The notes below the pieces were generated by a model that was not told the DNA's origin, searched no databases, and was given only the letters and a program-made list of their open reading frames with translations. Positions 9,943-19,435 of a stretch of DNA of 64,000 nucleotides are shown piece by piece (position 1 is the stretch's first letter; each line of letters starts with the position of its first letter). Source of the DNA: Sorangium cellulosum. Lineage in GTDB: Bacteria; Myxococcota_A; Polyangia; Polyangiales; Polyangiaceae. The position numbers and the translations under genes are program-made. Location: contig NZ_CP012670.1 of assembly GCF_004135735.1 (NCBI RefSeq), positions 2,170,001-2,234,000 of the forward strand, written 5' to 3'.

Positions 9943-10467
9943 CTAGCTCACCCTCGGCGCGGTCTCCGCGACGCAAGCCCAGCGGTCGACCGGCCCCGCC
10001 ACGGCCCAGAGCTCCAGCCGCTCCGCCCAGCACACCTCCTGCCCGAGCGAGACCACCCGCGGATCGGCCGCGATCGCCCGCCGGCGCTCGGCAGCGAGGT
10101 CGCCGTAGACCAGGCTCACGTGCGGGCGAAACGCGCTGTCCTTCGCGCCGAGCGCGGCCTGCACCGCGCCGCGCAGCCCCGCGAGCGGCTCGGTCCGCGC
10201 GACGTCGAGGAACACGCATCGATGATACGCGTCCCCGACCGCGGGGCCCTGCATCCGGAGCTCCACCGGGCGGAGCGCGGGCCCCAGCGCGACGAGCTTC
10301 GCGGCGAGCTCGCCGCCGTCGCCGCGCAGCCCGCCGACCAGCGTGAGGTGCGGCGCGAACGCCGGCCCGCCGGTCTCCCGGGCGAGCGCCTCGATGAGCG
10401 CCCGCAGCCGCTCGCGCGCTGCGCCACCGGGAACGAGCCATACGGCGAACGCCTTCTCGTGCGACAT
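9943..10467 (-). CDS. 2H phosphoesterase, cyclic phosphodiesterase-like
   Basis: A 174-residue member of the 2H superfamily (2'-5' RNA ligase-like/CPDase), which hydrolyse 2',3'-cyclic phosphates or ADP-ribose cyclic phosphate. Both catalytic H-x-T/S-x motifs are present: PHLTLVGG in the first half and PHVSLVYG in the second, in the two-lobed order expected. AFAVWLVPGG near the start is the usual first strand. The ATG at 10467 gives the normal length; an upstream in-frame ATG at 10506 would add 13 residues. Nine bases separate it from the SUKH gene, so they are probably one operon. Confidence 0.85.
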   Translation of the reverse strand: MSHEKAFAVWLVPGGAARERLRALIEALARETGGPAFAPHLTLVGGLRGDGGELAAKLVALGPALRPVELRMQGPAVGDAYHRCVFLDVARTEPLAGLRGAVQAALGAKDSAFRPHVSLVYGDLAAERRRAIAADPRVVSLGQEVCWAERLELWAVAGPVDRWACVAETAPRVS

Positions 10468-10681
10468 CGTCAACGTCTCCCCGATCCGGCGGGGCTCGAG
10501 GACCATCTGCCGTCAGCGGCCGCGCGCCTCGCCGGGCCGTCTCCATCCGGATTCCTGGTGTCTCGCGGGCGCCTGGTTGCGCTGCACCTCCAGACCTCGG
10601 TGAGCGCGGGCGAGACGCGGCCGTGAGCTTCGATCGCGGCCGCGGCACCTCCGCCGCATCCGCCAGGGCGGAGGTGCCCGA

Positions 10682-10996
10682 TCACATGGCACCGTCAGGC
10701 GGAAGCTGCACGAGCACGTGATGGACGCGGACGTGTCCTCCTGACGGCCGGGGATGCCGCGTGATGAACGCGGGATAAAACGCTCGCGAACGGAGATTCC
10801 CGTCGTGCGGCCAGATGAGATCGCCCACCGTCCCCGCCCGCAAGCACTCTTCCAGATAGCGATCACGCAGCGGCCTCGACTGTCGGTCCACCATCACAAC
10901 GCACGCGAAATCGTCCCCCGGAACAGTGTCCCCGAGCACCTGCTCGACGACGTCCTTGTAGCCGGTGCCTCCCCAGACCTTGAGGATGGTTCTGTT
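10682..10996 (-). pseudogene. Orphan coding segment downstream of ATPase, start missing
   Basis: This frame shows strong GC3 codon bias and a protein-like sequence from about residue ILKVWGGTGYKDVVEQVLG through DDFACVVMVDRQ, CLRAGTVGDLIWPHDG and AFYPAFITRHP to a TGA at 10682. It overlaps the C-terminal part of the ATPase gene in another frame, and no start codon sits where the coding signal begins. It therefore looks like either the next gene with a lost start or a C-terminal extension displaced by a frameshift near 10985. I do not recognise the domain; a strand-turn order ending in VVMVDRQ is loosely reminiscent of Toprim-like partners of ATPases. Confidence 0.5.
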
Positions 10997-11963
10997 CGAG
11001 CCACGTCCGGAACAGAGCGCAGCGTGGAAGCAGCTGGCCGCTGTCGGCCCGCGCCACCCCCGTCGTGCTGAGGATCTCGACCACCGCATCCGGCCCATTG
11101 CCGAGCGTCGACGCCCACTCGCGCCGCTCCAGCGGCCGGCGCAGGCCGAGCAGCGTGCGATAGACCGACTGGCCGCGCGGCGTGAGGTTGTCCCACCAGA
11201 TCGGGAAGAGGGTCGCCGCCAGATGGTGCTCGGCGAGGTCGCGCAGCGCTTCGTGAAGATGCCGCGCAGCGTCGGACCCCAGGGCTACGGCGCGCTCCAT
11301 GAGCATCTGGAGCAGCAGAGGGTGCCCGCCGGTCTGCTCCCAGACGGCCTCGATGAGCGGATCAGGCATGGCGAGGTCGAGCGGTTCGCGGAGGAGCGCG
11401 GCCGTCTCGGCGAGGGACAGGCCGTGGAGCGGTGTCCACTGGGCCGTGCGGAGGAACGGGGATGCCTCGCTCGACAGAAGATCCCGCAACCTGCTCCCGC
11501 CGAAGATCACGATCCCGAGCCTGCCGCCGAGCTGCTCGTAAGCCGCCCGCAGGTTCTCGAGCAGATCGCGCCCAGCCTCCGAAGCGATCAAGCCATCGAT
11601 CTCATCGAGCAGCAGCACCACGCGCGAGCGGTCGAGCGCGTCGACCGCCTCGGCGATGGACTCCACTGGCAGGATGGGGTCGAGCGGGACGCCGAGGAGC
11701 GACCCGAGCTGAGACAGGAACGTGGCCGCGTCGTTCGACGGGCGACGCACGAGGTGCACCAGCTTGGTCGGGTCGGCCGCGATCCTCTTCCGGAGCTCCA
11801 GCGCCAGCGCTGTCTTTCCCATCCCGCGACCGCCCATGACCGCGGCGAGGGCGCGGCGCCCTGCATGGAGAGCGCTCGCGAGCAGGGCGAGCTCGTTCGC
11901 GCGCCCGACGAAGGGGCCAGCGCCAGGGATGTCCGAACGGTAGGGGTTCTCGCGGTCAGGCAT
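10863..11963 (-). CDS. STAND/AAA-type ATPase, second of a pair
   Basis: A 366-residue ATPase with FVGRANELALL at the start, Walker A GGRGMGKTALALEL (about residues 43-56), Walker B RVVLLLDEIDGL (about 112-123) and the downstream GGSRLRDLL sensor-like segment and GGHPLLLQML motif typical of archaeal-type STAND/MNS ATPases. A winged-helix-like region follows (SVYRTLLGLRRPL). The ATG overlaps the end of the upstream ATPase gene by 8 bases. The last 35 residues are Arg/Gly-rich and lack coding signal, while another frame there has it, so the natural C-terminus has probably been changed by a frameshift. Probably acts with the upstream ATPase in signal-dependent response. Confidence 0.75.
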   Translation of the reverse strand: MPDRENPYRSDIPGAGPFVGRANELALLASALHAGRRALAAVMGGRGMGKTALALELRKRIAADPTKLVHLVRRPSNDAATFLSQLGSLLGVPLDPILPVESIAEAVDALDRSRVVLLLDEIDGLIASEAGRDLLENLRAAYEQLGGRLGIVIFGGSRLRDLLSSEASPFLRTAQWTPLHGLSLAETAALLREPLDLAMPDPLIEAVWEQTGGHPLLLQMLMERAVALGSDAARHLHEALRDLAEHHLAATLFPIWWDNLTPRGQSVYRTLLGLRRPLERREWASTLGNGPDAVVEILSTTGVARADSGQLLPRCALFRTWLEQNHPQGLGRHRLQGRRRAGARGHCSGGRFRVRCDGGPTVEAAA

Positions 11964-13605
11964 TGGCCGCCGTGGGCATGCCGATCGGCTGGTTCTGGAG
12001 CAGCCAGGCGCCGAAGCTGCCGATGCGAAGCTGCTCCGGCGCCCCCGTCTCGTTCAGGATGCCATAGCGGCGCAGGGTGTGGACCGACTCCGGCTTCAAG
12101 AAGCTGTTGAGAGACTCCTCGGCGTCTTCCGGGTACTGGACGATGTAAGCGAGGACCTCCGGGGCTTGTGGGTCGATCGTCCGCACCGCATCGAGGATCT
12201 CCTGCATGGTGGGGACCGTTTCGCGCCTGAATTCTTCCAGGTGCTCGAGCGCGATGGCCCTATCGATGCGCATCGAATTGCGCTTTTGCGACGGGATCTG
12301 GCGATCGATGACGCGGCCGAACTCCCTGGCGAGATAAGGGTGCCCGCCGGTCTCACGCCAGATGACGTCCAGCGCGTCTGACTTGAAATGGAGCGAGAGC
12401 CTCCGCCCGATCTTCCGGATGAGCTCGTTCATTTCCTCACGCTCCAGTCCGGCGAGGGGATGATCGACGACGAAGTTGAACAGCGGGTTCTGTCGCTGGC
12501 CGTACCGTGACACCGACGCCTTCTGCCGATCCAGCCCGGCGATGAGGATGTTGAAGGTCTTCGGATAGCGCTGGATGAGGCCGCGAAGGTAATCGAGGAT
12601 GTCCAGCCCGTCGGTCACCGGAAATCTGCTCGCCCCGAGGATGCGCTCGTACTCATCGATGAGAAGGAAGATCGCCGGTCTGGACGGCGTTGATCGAGCC
12701 CAGTCGATCAAACATTCGAGGGCCTCGGGGACGAGGCGTTCGAGATCCTCGCCGTCGAGCTCGCCCAGGCGTCGCCGGTCGGCGAAGCTCGCCGGGAGGC
12801 CGAGGTTCGTGGGCGAGAGGTCGAGGCGCTCGAGCGCGTCGTGCATCGAGCGGAGCAGGTAACGCATGAAGCCGGAGCGCTTCATCTCGGCGAAGCTCAA
12901 CGAGAGCAGATCGACATGAACCGGAATGGCCACGATCGAGGCGTCGTCGGCGGTCGCGTCGCTGATGAGCTGGTCTCTCAAGGCGATCAGGACGGAGGTC
13001 TTGCCTGCCTTGCGCAGCCCGTAGAGCCCCACGGGGCGCCCGTCCAGGAGCCGGCCGCGGATCGAGCGGAGCTCTTGCTGCCTGCCGACGAAGTCCCACC
13101 CGAACACCGGCCGCCCCGCGGCGAAGAGATCCCCGGAGCCGATACGCTCCTGGAGCAGGTCCCGGAGCCATCGCTGCGGATCCTGGACCGTGAGCACCGC
13201 GTCCGCGGACACGAAGATATACAGCCGGCCGGTGCGCTGGACGGGCCGCGCGAGACGACGCTCCGCGGCGGGATCGCACGCGACGACGAGCACGACACCA
13301 CGATCCAGGCGGTGATCTCGTCTCAGGGCCTCTTCCGCCAGAGACACATCCCGCGCCTGCGCCTCCTTCCATGGAGTCAGTACGACGAGCAGCTCCGGTG
13401 CGAGATCGAAGCTCTCGCAAAGGTGTCTCGGCGGTTCCCAGAAGAGCAACCATGTCCTCGTGCTGCCTGCGCGCTCGGCGGGCTCGACGCGACGAAGGGC
13501 AAGCCCGGCACGTTGGAGCTTGTCGACGATGCCTTGCGCATCGCTGACCTCGCCGAGCATCCAGCTCTTGAAGTCTTCCGGCGCTTCCAGCTTTCCGGTT
13601 TCCAT
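11956..13605 (-). CDS. STAND/AAA-type ATPase with N-terminal extra domain
   Basis: A 549-residue protein. Residues 1-165 form an alpha/beta domain (ELLVVLTPWKEAQARDV, RGVVLVVACDPA, GRLYIFVSADAVL) that could be a sensor or effector; its fold is not recognised. The ATPase follows: FVGRQQELRSIRGRLL, Walker A GLRKAGKTSVLIAL (near residue 195), Walker B AIFLLIDEYERI (near 315), a sensor segment NILIAGLDRQ, and GGHPYLAREFG, the same GGHP motif seen in the neighbour ATPase. The C-terminal end aligns with the neighbour's end (W-L-L-Q-N-Q-P versus W-L-E-Q-N-H-P), so the two arose by duplication. Paired ATPases of this kind are frequent in myxobacteria; role unknown, possibly defence. Confidence 0.8.
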   Translation of the reverse strand: METGKLEAPEDFKSWMLGEVSDAQGIVDKLQRAGLALRRVEPAERAGSTRTWLLFWEPPRHLCESFDLAPELLVVLTPWKEAQARDVSLAEEALRRDHRLDRGVVLVVACDPAAERRLARPVQRTGRLYIFVSADAVLTVQDPQRWLRDLLQERIGSGDLFAAGRPVFGWDFVGRQQELRSIRGRLLDGRPVGLYGLRKAGKTSVLIALRDQLISDATADDASIVAIPVHVDLLSLSFAEMKRSGFMRYLLRSMHDALERLDLSPTNLGLPASFADRRRLGELDGEDLERLVPEALECLIDWARSTPSRPAIFLLIDEYERILGASRFPVTDGLDILDYLRGLIQRYPKTFNILIAGLDRQKASVSRYGQRQNPLFNFVVDHPLAGLEREEMNELIRKIGRRLSLHFKSDALDVIWRETGGHPYLAREFGRVIDRQIPSQKRNSMRIDRAIALEHLEEFRRETVPTMQEILDAVRTIDPQAPEVLAYIVQYPEDAEESLNSFLKPESVHTLRRYGILNETGAPEQLRIGSFGAWLLQNQPIGMPTAANA

Positions 13606-13817
13606 GGCGCTTCCGTCCCTCGACGGTTACCACTGGCTGCCCTCCCGGTTCAGCTGCTTTGATGCGGGCCAGAGATATCGCGGCTCTCTCTCGCCGAGGT
13701 GCTCCCTGCAGCGCAACGTGCGCGCGTGCAGGTGAAATGCGCCGATGGGGACGGTGCGCGCAGCGGACGTTCGCGAGAGGGACCGCCGTGAGCTCGGCTT
13801 GTGCCCGCGGCGTCAGC

Positions 13818-14330
13818 TCAGCGGCCGCGCGCCCCCTGGCGCCGCGCCTCGACGTGCCGCTCGATGAGCGCGACCGCGGCGCCCACGCCGTCCTCGCCCC
13901 GGATCGCGGCGCCGAGCTCCTCCGCGCGCCGCCGCATGCCCGCGTCGGTCGTGGCCGCCTGGATCGCGGCCGCGAGCGCCCCGGCGGTGAGGCGCGGCCG
14001 CGGCCACCCGCGCGTACAGCCCGTCGTGCGGCGCGGCGTCGACCCGGAGCATCGTCTCCGGCAGCGCCGCGTCGCCGAGCCCCGCCCAGCCCGAGAGCAG
14101 GATCGCGCGCCGGCCGCTCCGCGCGACCGCCTCGATGAGGAGCCGGGTCGTGGCGCCGGGATCGTGCGACGTCATGCCGCCGAACCCGAGGGCGATCGGC
14201 GGATCTCCGGCCGACAGGAAGCGCTCGAGGGCCTCGGGCGGCCGGTAGCCCCGGCGCCACACGGTCGGCTCGATCTGGAGCCTGCCGAAGAGGAGGTTCA
14301 GCGCGCTGTCGCCGCGCGGGACCGGGGCGG
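13818..14330 (-). pseudogene. Decayed UGT-type glycosyltransferase
   Basis: Only the second half of a family 1 (UGT-like) glycosyltransferase remains. The frame starting near 14330 encodes IEPTVWRRGYRPPEALERF and DPPIALGFGGMTSHDP, then AILLSGWAGLGD and MLRVDAAPHDGL, as in the UDP-sugar-binding lobe. The expected HHGGAGTT-containing core is missing. The sequence then resumes in another frame as LTAGALAAAIQAATTDAGMR through GVGAAVALIERH to a TGA at 13818-13820, which is the usual C-terminus of such enzymes. So there is an internal deletion with a frame change, and the N-terminal acceptor lobe is absent. Not functional as a transferase. Confidence 0.75.
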
Positions 14331-14333
14331 CCC

Positions 14334-15122
14334 TCAGAGCGCCTTCCAGGACGCCTCGCCCGAGGGCAGCCTCGGCGGCTCCACGCTCAGGATGTAGTCG
14401 ACGCGGCGGTTGCGCGGCTCGTTCACCTCGTCGGCGGTCGTCACGAGCGGCGCCGACTCGCCGAGGCCCTCGTAGGCGATGGGCAGCGAGAGCCCGCGGC
14501 CCTTGAACCACGCGGCGATCGCGCGGGCGCGCCGGCGCGAGAGGCCGAGGTTGTGCTCCACGCTGCCGACCGTGTCCGTGTGCCCGACGATGAACAGCGT
14601 GATCTTGCCGATCTCCCCGTGCTGCGCGAGGAGCTCCGACACCTTCTTCAGGCTCGCCTCCAGCTTGGGCACCTCGGAAGACCGGATGACATCGGAGTTG
14701 GTCTCGAACTGGACCTCCTCGTGGGGGATGCGCATGTTCCACGGGACGATCGCGACCCCCGCCCAGTAGCCCTCGGTGTCGTGGCCGTACACCTCGATGC
14801 GCGCGACCGCCTCGTCGCTCGCGGGCGACCAGGTCACGACGAGCGGCGTGCCGGCCGCGGCCCCATCGAACGGCGTCTCCTCTTCGGCCAGGACGGCGCC
14901 CGACTGGCCGAGGACCTTGAGGCGCACCTTGGCCGCGGCGCGCGACAGCTTGACCTCGATCTTCCGGTTCTTGAGGTCCACCTTGGACCGGTCGATCGTC
15001 ACCTGGAGCGCGGGCGGCCTGGCCTGGGCGCCCTGCGTGGGCGCGGGCGAGGGGCCTTCGCCTCGCGCGGCGGCGGGGGCGAGCAGGGCAACGGCGAGGA
15101 GCAGGGCCGGGGCGTGGCGCAT
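14334..15122 (-). CDS. OmpA-domain periplasmic/outer-membrane protein
   Basis: A 262-residue exported protein. The ATG at 15122 starts a signal peptide ([16 protein letters not shown]); longer frames upstream lack it. Residues 25-140 form a beta-rich domain, and the C-terminal 120 residues are an OmpA/Pal peptidoglycan-binding domain: [35 protein letters not shown], and [12 protein letters not shown] with the meso-DAP-contacting D and R residues. It likely anchors envelope to the cell wall. The glycosyltransferase remnant begins right after its stop. Upstream it is divergent from sdaA. Confidence 0.85.
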   Translation of the reverse strand: MRHAPALLLAVALLAPAAARGEGPSPAPTQGAQARPPALQVTIDRSKVDLKNRKIEVKLSRAAAKVRLKVLGQSGAVLAEEETPFDGAAAGTPLVVTWSPASDEAVARIEVYGHDTEGYWAGVAIVPWNMRIPHEEVQFETNSDVIRSSEVPKLEASLKKVSELLAQHGEIGKITLFIVGHTDTVGSVEHNLGLSRRRARAIAAWFKGRGLSLPIAYEGLGESAPLVTTADEVNEPRNRRVDYILSVEPPRLPSGEASWKAL

Positions 15123-15337
15123 GGGATCCTCATCTCGGACGGCGAGGGAAGGGAGAAAAAGACGAGCACGAGTATACCACCGGCAGGGCGCGCGCTCACG
15201 TCGGCGCGACGCGAGGGGGCGTCGCGCCGCGCCCGCGATCGAGCGCTCCGGCCAGCCGCGGTGTAGTGTGCCCGGGAGCGGCGAGGACCGTCCGGCGAGG
15301 ACGCCCGGCGACAGGGCTCCTGCGCTCACCAGGGACC

Positions 15338-16750
15338 ATGGCTGTCACCATTTTTGACCTTTTCAAGATCGGTATCGGGCCGAGCAGCTCGCACACGGTC
15401 GGCCCCATGCGCGCAGCGCGTCTGTTCGCGGTGGACCTCGACGAGGCCGGGCTGCTCGGGCGCACCGCGGCGGTCAAGGCGGAGCTGTTCGGGTCGCTCG
15501 GCGCCACCGGCCGCGGGCACGGCAGCGACCGGGCGGTGCTCCTCGGCCTGATGGGGGAGACGCCCGACGAGGTCGACGTGGAGCGCGCGGGCGAGATCGT
15601 CGACGGCGTGCGGGCGAGCGGCCGGCTGCCCTTGCTCGCGCGGCACGAGATCGGCTTCGAGGTGAGCGCGCACCTGTCGTTCCTGCACCGGAGCCTGCCG
15701 TATCACCCGAACGGGATGCGCTTCACGGCGCTGGACGCGCAGGGCGCGCCGCTGCGCGTGCGCGTGTATTACTCGGTGGGCGGCGGCTTCGTGGTGAACG
15801 AGGCGGCGGCCAGGGGCGAGAGCCCGCTCGAGGAGGACAGGACACCGGTCCCGTACCCGTTTCACAGCGCCGCGGAGTTGCTCGCGGCGTGCGCGGCGCA
15901 CGGGCTGTCGATCGGCCAGCTCATGCTGGAGAACGAGAAGGTCTTTCGCCCCGAGGCGGAGATCCGGGCGGGGTTGCTCCGGATCTGGGGCGTGATGCAG
16001 GAGTGCGTGCGGCGCGGCCTCCGGACAGAGGGCGTGTTGCCGGGGGGCCTCAAGGTGACGCGCCGCGCGCCGGCGCTCCACAGGCGGCTCATCGAGAGCC
16101 CCGAGGTGGGCCTCCGGGACCCGCTCACGGCGATGGACTGGGTGAGCCTGTACGCGCTCGCGGTGAGCGAGGAGAACGCCGCCGGCGGCCGCGTGGTGAC
16201 GGCGCCGACCAACGGCGCGGCGGGCATCCTGCCGGCGGTCCTGCACTATTACCGGCGGTTCGTGCCGATCTCGACCGACGACGGCGTCGTCCGGTTCCTG
16301 CTCACGGCGGGCGCGATCGGCCTGCTCTACAAGGAGAACGCGTCGATCAGCGGCGCGGAGGTGGGGTGTCAGGGAGAGGTGGGCTCGGCGTGCTCCATGG
16401 CCGCGGGCGCGCTGGCCGAGGCGCTGGGCGGCACGCCGGCGCAGGCGGAGAACGCCGCGGAGATCGCGATGGAGCACAACCTCGGGCTCACGTGCGATCC
16501 GGTGGGCGGCCTCGTCCAGGTGCCGTGCATCGAGCGCAACGCGATGGCCGCGATCAAGGCGATCAGCGCGGCGCGGATGGCGCTGCACGGCGACGGCGCG
16601 CACTTCGTGAGCCTCGACAAGGTCATCAAGACCATGCGGGACACGGGGGCGGACATGGAGTCGAAATACAAGGAGACGGCGCGCGGCGGCCTCGCCGTGA
16701 ACGTGGTCGAGGCGCCCCTCGGGGTCGGCGTCAACCTGCCGGAGTGCTAG
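15338..16750 (+). CDS. sdaA: L-serine ammonia-lyase, single-chain iron-sulphur type
   Basis: L-serine dehydratase that converts L-serine to pyruvate and ammonia using a [4Fe-4S] cluster. The beta-domain start [19 protein letters not shown] (residues 5-23) and alpha-domain motifs [36 protein letters not shown] and [18 protein letters not shown] are all present, including the three conserved cysteines that hold the cluster. Length 470 residues is typical of the fused form. The ATG at 15338 was chosen because it begins [12 protein letters not shown], the conserved N-terminus. Stands alone, divergent from the OmpA-domain gene. Confidence 0.95.
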   Translation: MAVTIFDLFKIGIGPSSSHTVGPMRAARLFAVDLDEAGLLGRTAAVKAELFGSLGATGRGHGSDRAVLLGLMGETPDEVDVERAGEIVDGVRASGRLPLLARHEIGFEVSAHLSFLHRSLPYHPNGMRFTALDAQGAPLRVRVYYSVGGGFVVNEAAARGESPLEEDRTPVPYPFHSAAELLAACAAHGLSIGQLMLENEKVFRPEAEIRAGLLRIWGVMQECVRRGLRTEGVLPGGLKVTRRAPALHRRLIESPEVGLRDPLTAMDWVSLYALAVSEENAAGGRVVTAPTNGAAGILPAVLHYYRRFVPISTDDGVVRFLLTAGAIGLLYKENASISGAEVGCQGEVGSACSMAAGALAEALGGTPAQAENAAEIAMEHNLGLTCDPVGGLVQVPCIERNAMAAIKAISAARMALHGDGAHFVSLDKVIKTMRDTGADMESKYKETARGGLAVNVVEAPLGVGVNLPEC

Positions 16751-17074
16751 GCCCGCGGGGGCGGCGCGCGGCGGTGATCGATCCGGACGAGGAGATCCCA
16801 CGAAGGGGGGACTCATTTCAGTCCAGTGTCTATCCGGGGCGAGTCCGGCTCGCCGGGTATCCCATTCGCGGTAGATAGATTTCCGCGGTACCACTGTGCG
16901 CGCGGCGACGGGCGTATGCGCAGATGAGGGTATGCCATCGCGCCAGAGTGTGATGATCCGCCTCCATGACAGACCTGCTGCGCCGCGGCGCCGCGGGCGC
17001 GAAGGCTGTGCTGATTCCTGCATCGTCATCGCGCTCGGAACGCGATAGAACAGGAGGTCGCAAGGAGTCAGCCA
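16751..17074 (+). other. Intergenic region after sdaA
   Basis: 324 bases with no supported gene. It holds a modest hairpin near 16839-16855 (GGCGAG and GCTCGCC separated by a few bases) that might end the sdaA transcript, and the promoter and leader of the following exported protein, for which no clear -35/-10 pair could be read. Confidence 0.4.
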
Positions 17075-17647
17075 ATGAAGCGAAGCGTGAAAGCACTGTT
17101 CTCCCTGTCCGTGGCCGCCCTCGTGCTCGGCGCAGGCACGCCCGCCGACGCGACGACGGCCGTCCTGCTATCGCGCGAGGAGCTCGTGCGCCGGTCGGTG
17201 GCGGTCGCGCGCGTGACCGTCGGCCGCTCGTACACGACGGAGTCCGACGACGGAAGATCGATCGTGACCCGCACCGAGCTCACGATCGCCCAGCCGCTCA
17301 AGGGGGGCCTGGCGAGCAAGGGGGGCGCGACGACGATCGTGATCGAGCAGATCGGAGGGACCTACAAGGGCATGACGCAGCGCGTGCTCGGTGACGCCAG
17401 GCTCACGCCGGGCGAGGATGCCGTGGTGTTCCTGCGCCCGGGCGACAAGGGGAGATGGCATTTCACCGCGCTCGCGCTGTCGATCTATCACGTGGACGCG
17501 AAGGGCCTGGCGCGGCGCAGCCTCGAGGGGCTGAGCCTCGTCCGGCGGAGCGGTCGCGCGCTCGTGCCCATCCAGGCGCCCGCCGAGGAGGTCGAGCCCG
17601 TCGAGAGCCTCATGACGGACGTGGTCCGCATCGCGGGAGGGAAGTGA
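17075..17647 (+). CDS. Exported hypothetical protein
   Basis: A 190-residue protein with a classic signal peptide (MKRSVKALFSLSVAALVLG, cleavage probably after ADA near residue 27). The mature part is beta-rich and begins with SREELVRRSVAVARVTVGR, then ELTIAQPLKG and DARLTPGEDAVVFLRPG. Short secreted proteins of this pattern sit beside secreted proteases in myxobacteria. The protease gene follows after a one-base gap, so the two are almost certainly co-expressed; a role as partner or pro-factor is possible but not shown. A GGAGGT ribosome binding site precedes the ATG at a short distance. Confidence 0.75.
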   Translation: MKRSVKALFSLSVAALVLGAGTPADATTAVLLSREELVRRSVAVARVTVGRSYTTESDDGRSIVTRTELTIAQPLKGGLASKGGATTIVIEQIGGTYKGMTQRVLGDARLTPGEDAVVFLRPGDKGRWHFTALALSIYHVDAKGLARRSLEGLSLVRRSGRALVPIQAPAEEVEPVESLMTDVVRIAGGK

Positions 17648-17648
17648 G

Positions 17649-18977
17649 GTGAGGCGCCGCGTCGTCCTCGCCGCGCTGCTCGGCGCCGCCTCGCTCTTCA
17701 CCGCGGCTCGCGACGCCGCCGCGTGGAAGCCGATCGCCCCCAGCGCCCCCCGATGGGCCGAGATGCCCGTCCGCTATTCCATCAACCGCTCGACGATCCC
17801 GCGCGGGATCGCCGGCATCGCCGTCGACCGCATCGAGGCCGGGTTCGCCGCCTGGTCGAGCCCGGGGTGCACGGCGTGGCAGGTCGAGCTCCTCGGCGAC
17901 ACGAGCGACATGTACAATCAAGGAGACGGCAAGAACGTGTTTCACTGGATCAGCTCGGCCTGGCCGAGCTCGCTCGGTGACGTCGACTCCGTCATCGGCG
18001 TCACGATGCCGGTATGGAACCGGAACAACGCCATCGTGGATGCGGACATGGTCTTCAACAACGTCGGCTTCTGCTGGAACGACACGGGCCGCGACGGCTG
18101 TGTCGACACACAGTCGATCGCCACGCACGAGGAGGGCCATTTCCTGGGCCTCGACCACTCCAGCGACAACTCCGCGACGATGGCGCCGTTCTATGCCGGG
18201 GGCTTGTCGCAGCGCACCCTGGCCGACGATGACATCGAGGGCGTGTGCGCTCTGTATCCCATCGATGGGAGCACGGGCGCGAGCACCGGGGCCGGGGGCG
18301 GCGGGGGCGGGGGCGACTGCCAGAGCTGCTTCGACGGTTCGCTCGAGGGCGGCTGCGGGCAGCAGATCGACGACTGCCGTGCATCCGCGGCGTGCCGGGC
18401 GTTCGCCACCTGTTCCTCCGGTTGCGGCCAGGACGGCGCGTGCGCGGAGCGCTGCGCGGCGCAGAACGCCCAGGGGGCTGGCATCTATCGCCGCATCATC
18501 GAGTGCGGTTGCAACGTCTGCGCGACGGAGTGCACCGCGGAGTGCGCCGGCGTCGAGACCAGCGGCAGCGGTGCCGGTGGCGGCAGCGGCGCCGGTGGCG
18601 GCAACGGCGACGGTGGAGCCGGTGGCGGCGGTGACGGCGGCAGCGGCGGTGAGGGCGGCCGCGGCGGTGACGGCGGTAGCGGCCGCGGCGGCAGCGGCGG
18701 CAGCGGCGGAACCGGCGCGAGCGGCACATCGAGCTCGTCCGCCTCGTCGGGCAGCGGCGAGTCGACCGTGGGGGTGACGGCGAGCTCGTCGGCCGCCTCG
18801 GGCGGCGGTGTGGGCGGCGCGGGCGGCGGCGAGCCGCCGATCGCAACGAGCGGCGGTGAGGAGTCCGGCGGGGATTCGGGGTGCTCCTGCTCGACGGGCG
18901 GCCGATCGGCCGATCTCGGAGGGTTCGCGCTCCTCGGGGTGCTCGGCGCGCTGGCCTCGCGGCGGCGCCGAGGCTGA
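17649..18977 (+). CDS. Secreted matrixin-type zinc metalloprotease with MYXO-CTERM-like tail
   Basis: A 442-residue protein starting with GTG at 17649. A signal peptide ends around DAAAW (residue 26). The catalytic zinc motif HEEGHFLGLDH (about residues 159-169, pattern HExxHxxGxxH) marks a metzincin of the matrixin group. A Cys-rich segment follows (about 220-295), then a Gly/Ser-rich linker of about 100 residues. The C-terminus has a Cys-Ser-Cys motif, a hydrophobic segment (FALLGVLGALA) and an Arg-rich end, the layout of the MYXO-CTERM sorting signal for surface display or release. It follows the small exported protein gene by one base. Confidence 0.85.
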   Translation: MRRRVVLAALLGAASLFTAARDAAAWKPIAPSAPRWAEMPVRYSINRSTIPRGIAGIAVDRIEAGFAAWSSPGCTAWQVELLGDTSDMYNQGDGKNVFHWISSAWPSSLGDVDSVIGVTMPVWNRNNAIVDADMVFNNVGFCWNDTGRDGCVDTQSIATHEEGHFLGLDHSSDNSATMAPFYAGGLSQRTLADDDIEGVCALYPIDGSTGASTGAGGGGGGGDCQSCFDGSLEGGCGQQIDDCRASAACRAFATCSSGCGQDGACAERCAAQNAQGAGIYRRIIECGCNVCATECTAECAGVETSGSGAGGGSGAGGGNGDGGAGGGGDGGSGGEGGRGGDGGSGRGGSGGSGGTGASGTSSSSASSGSGESTVGVTASSSAASGGGVGGAGGGEPPIATSGGEESGGDSGCSCSTGGRSADLGGFALLGVLGALASRRRRG

Positions 18978-19100
18978 GCGCTCGGCCGCGGGCATCCGGA
19001 GGGAGGGGGGAGCCTTCGGGCTCTCCACCACGCCCTCCACGCCATCGACGCCATCGACGACATGTACCTGGCGCCTCGGCGCCCAGCGATACATCGCCTG

Positions 19101-19129
19101 CGCCGATCCGACGCCGCGGGTCGGATCGG
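19101..19129 (+). terminator. Strong hairpin downstream of the metalloprotease gene
   Basis: A perfect 11-bp stem (GCCGATCCGAC and its complement) with a 7-base loop, 124 bases after the protease stop. No T-run follows. It could be the transcript end or a leader structure of the small lipoprotein gene at 19211. Confidence 0.5.
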
Positions 19130-19210
19130 CGCCATCGGAAAGCTGCTGTCCGGTGGGCGTCCCGCGCGCTTCCAGGTACGGTCCGTCACCACGTGGATGG
19201 AGGGCCCCCG

Positions 19211-19435
19211 ATGCGCGCTCTTCGATTCGTCATCTTCTCACTCGCTTGTGGTCTGCTGCTCGGCGCCTGCGGAGACGACGATGGGTTCTCTCCCGAGGAC
19301 TGCGAGGACGAAGGCGGCTATTTCGTCCCCGACTCCGGCGGCGGCGAGACCCACCGGGACGGCTGCCCCGCCGGCGAGGAGCTGATCGGGGGCGTGCGAT
19401 TCGGCGTCGAAGGCGGCATCTGCTGCCGCCGCTGA
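19211..19435 (+). CDS. Small lipoprotein, Cys- and acid-rich
   Basis: A 74-residue protein with signal sequence and clear lipobox LLLGAC (Cys at residue 20), followed by DDD, an outer-membrane-directing type of +2 residue in some bacteria and a retention signal in others. The mature part carries four further cysteines (DCEDEGGY, DGCPAGEE, and a terminal CCRR), which may form disulphides. No family recognised. The start is the ATG at 19211, preceded by GGAGGG at the right distance. Confidence 0.75.
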   Translation: MRALRFVIFSLACGLLLGACGDDDGFSPEDCEDEGGYFVPDSGGGETHRDGCPAGEELIGGVRFGVEGGICCRR

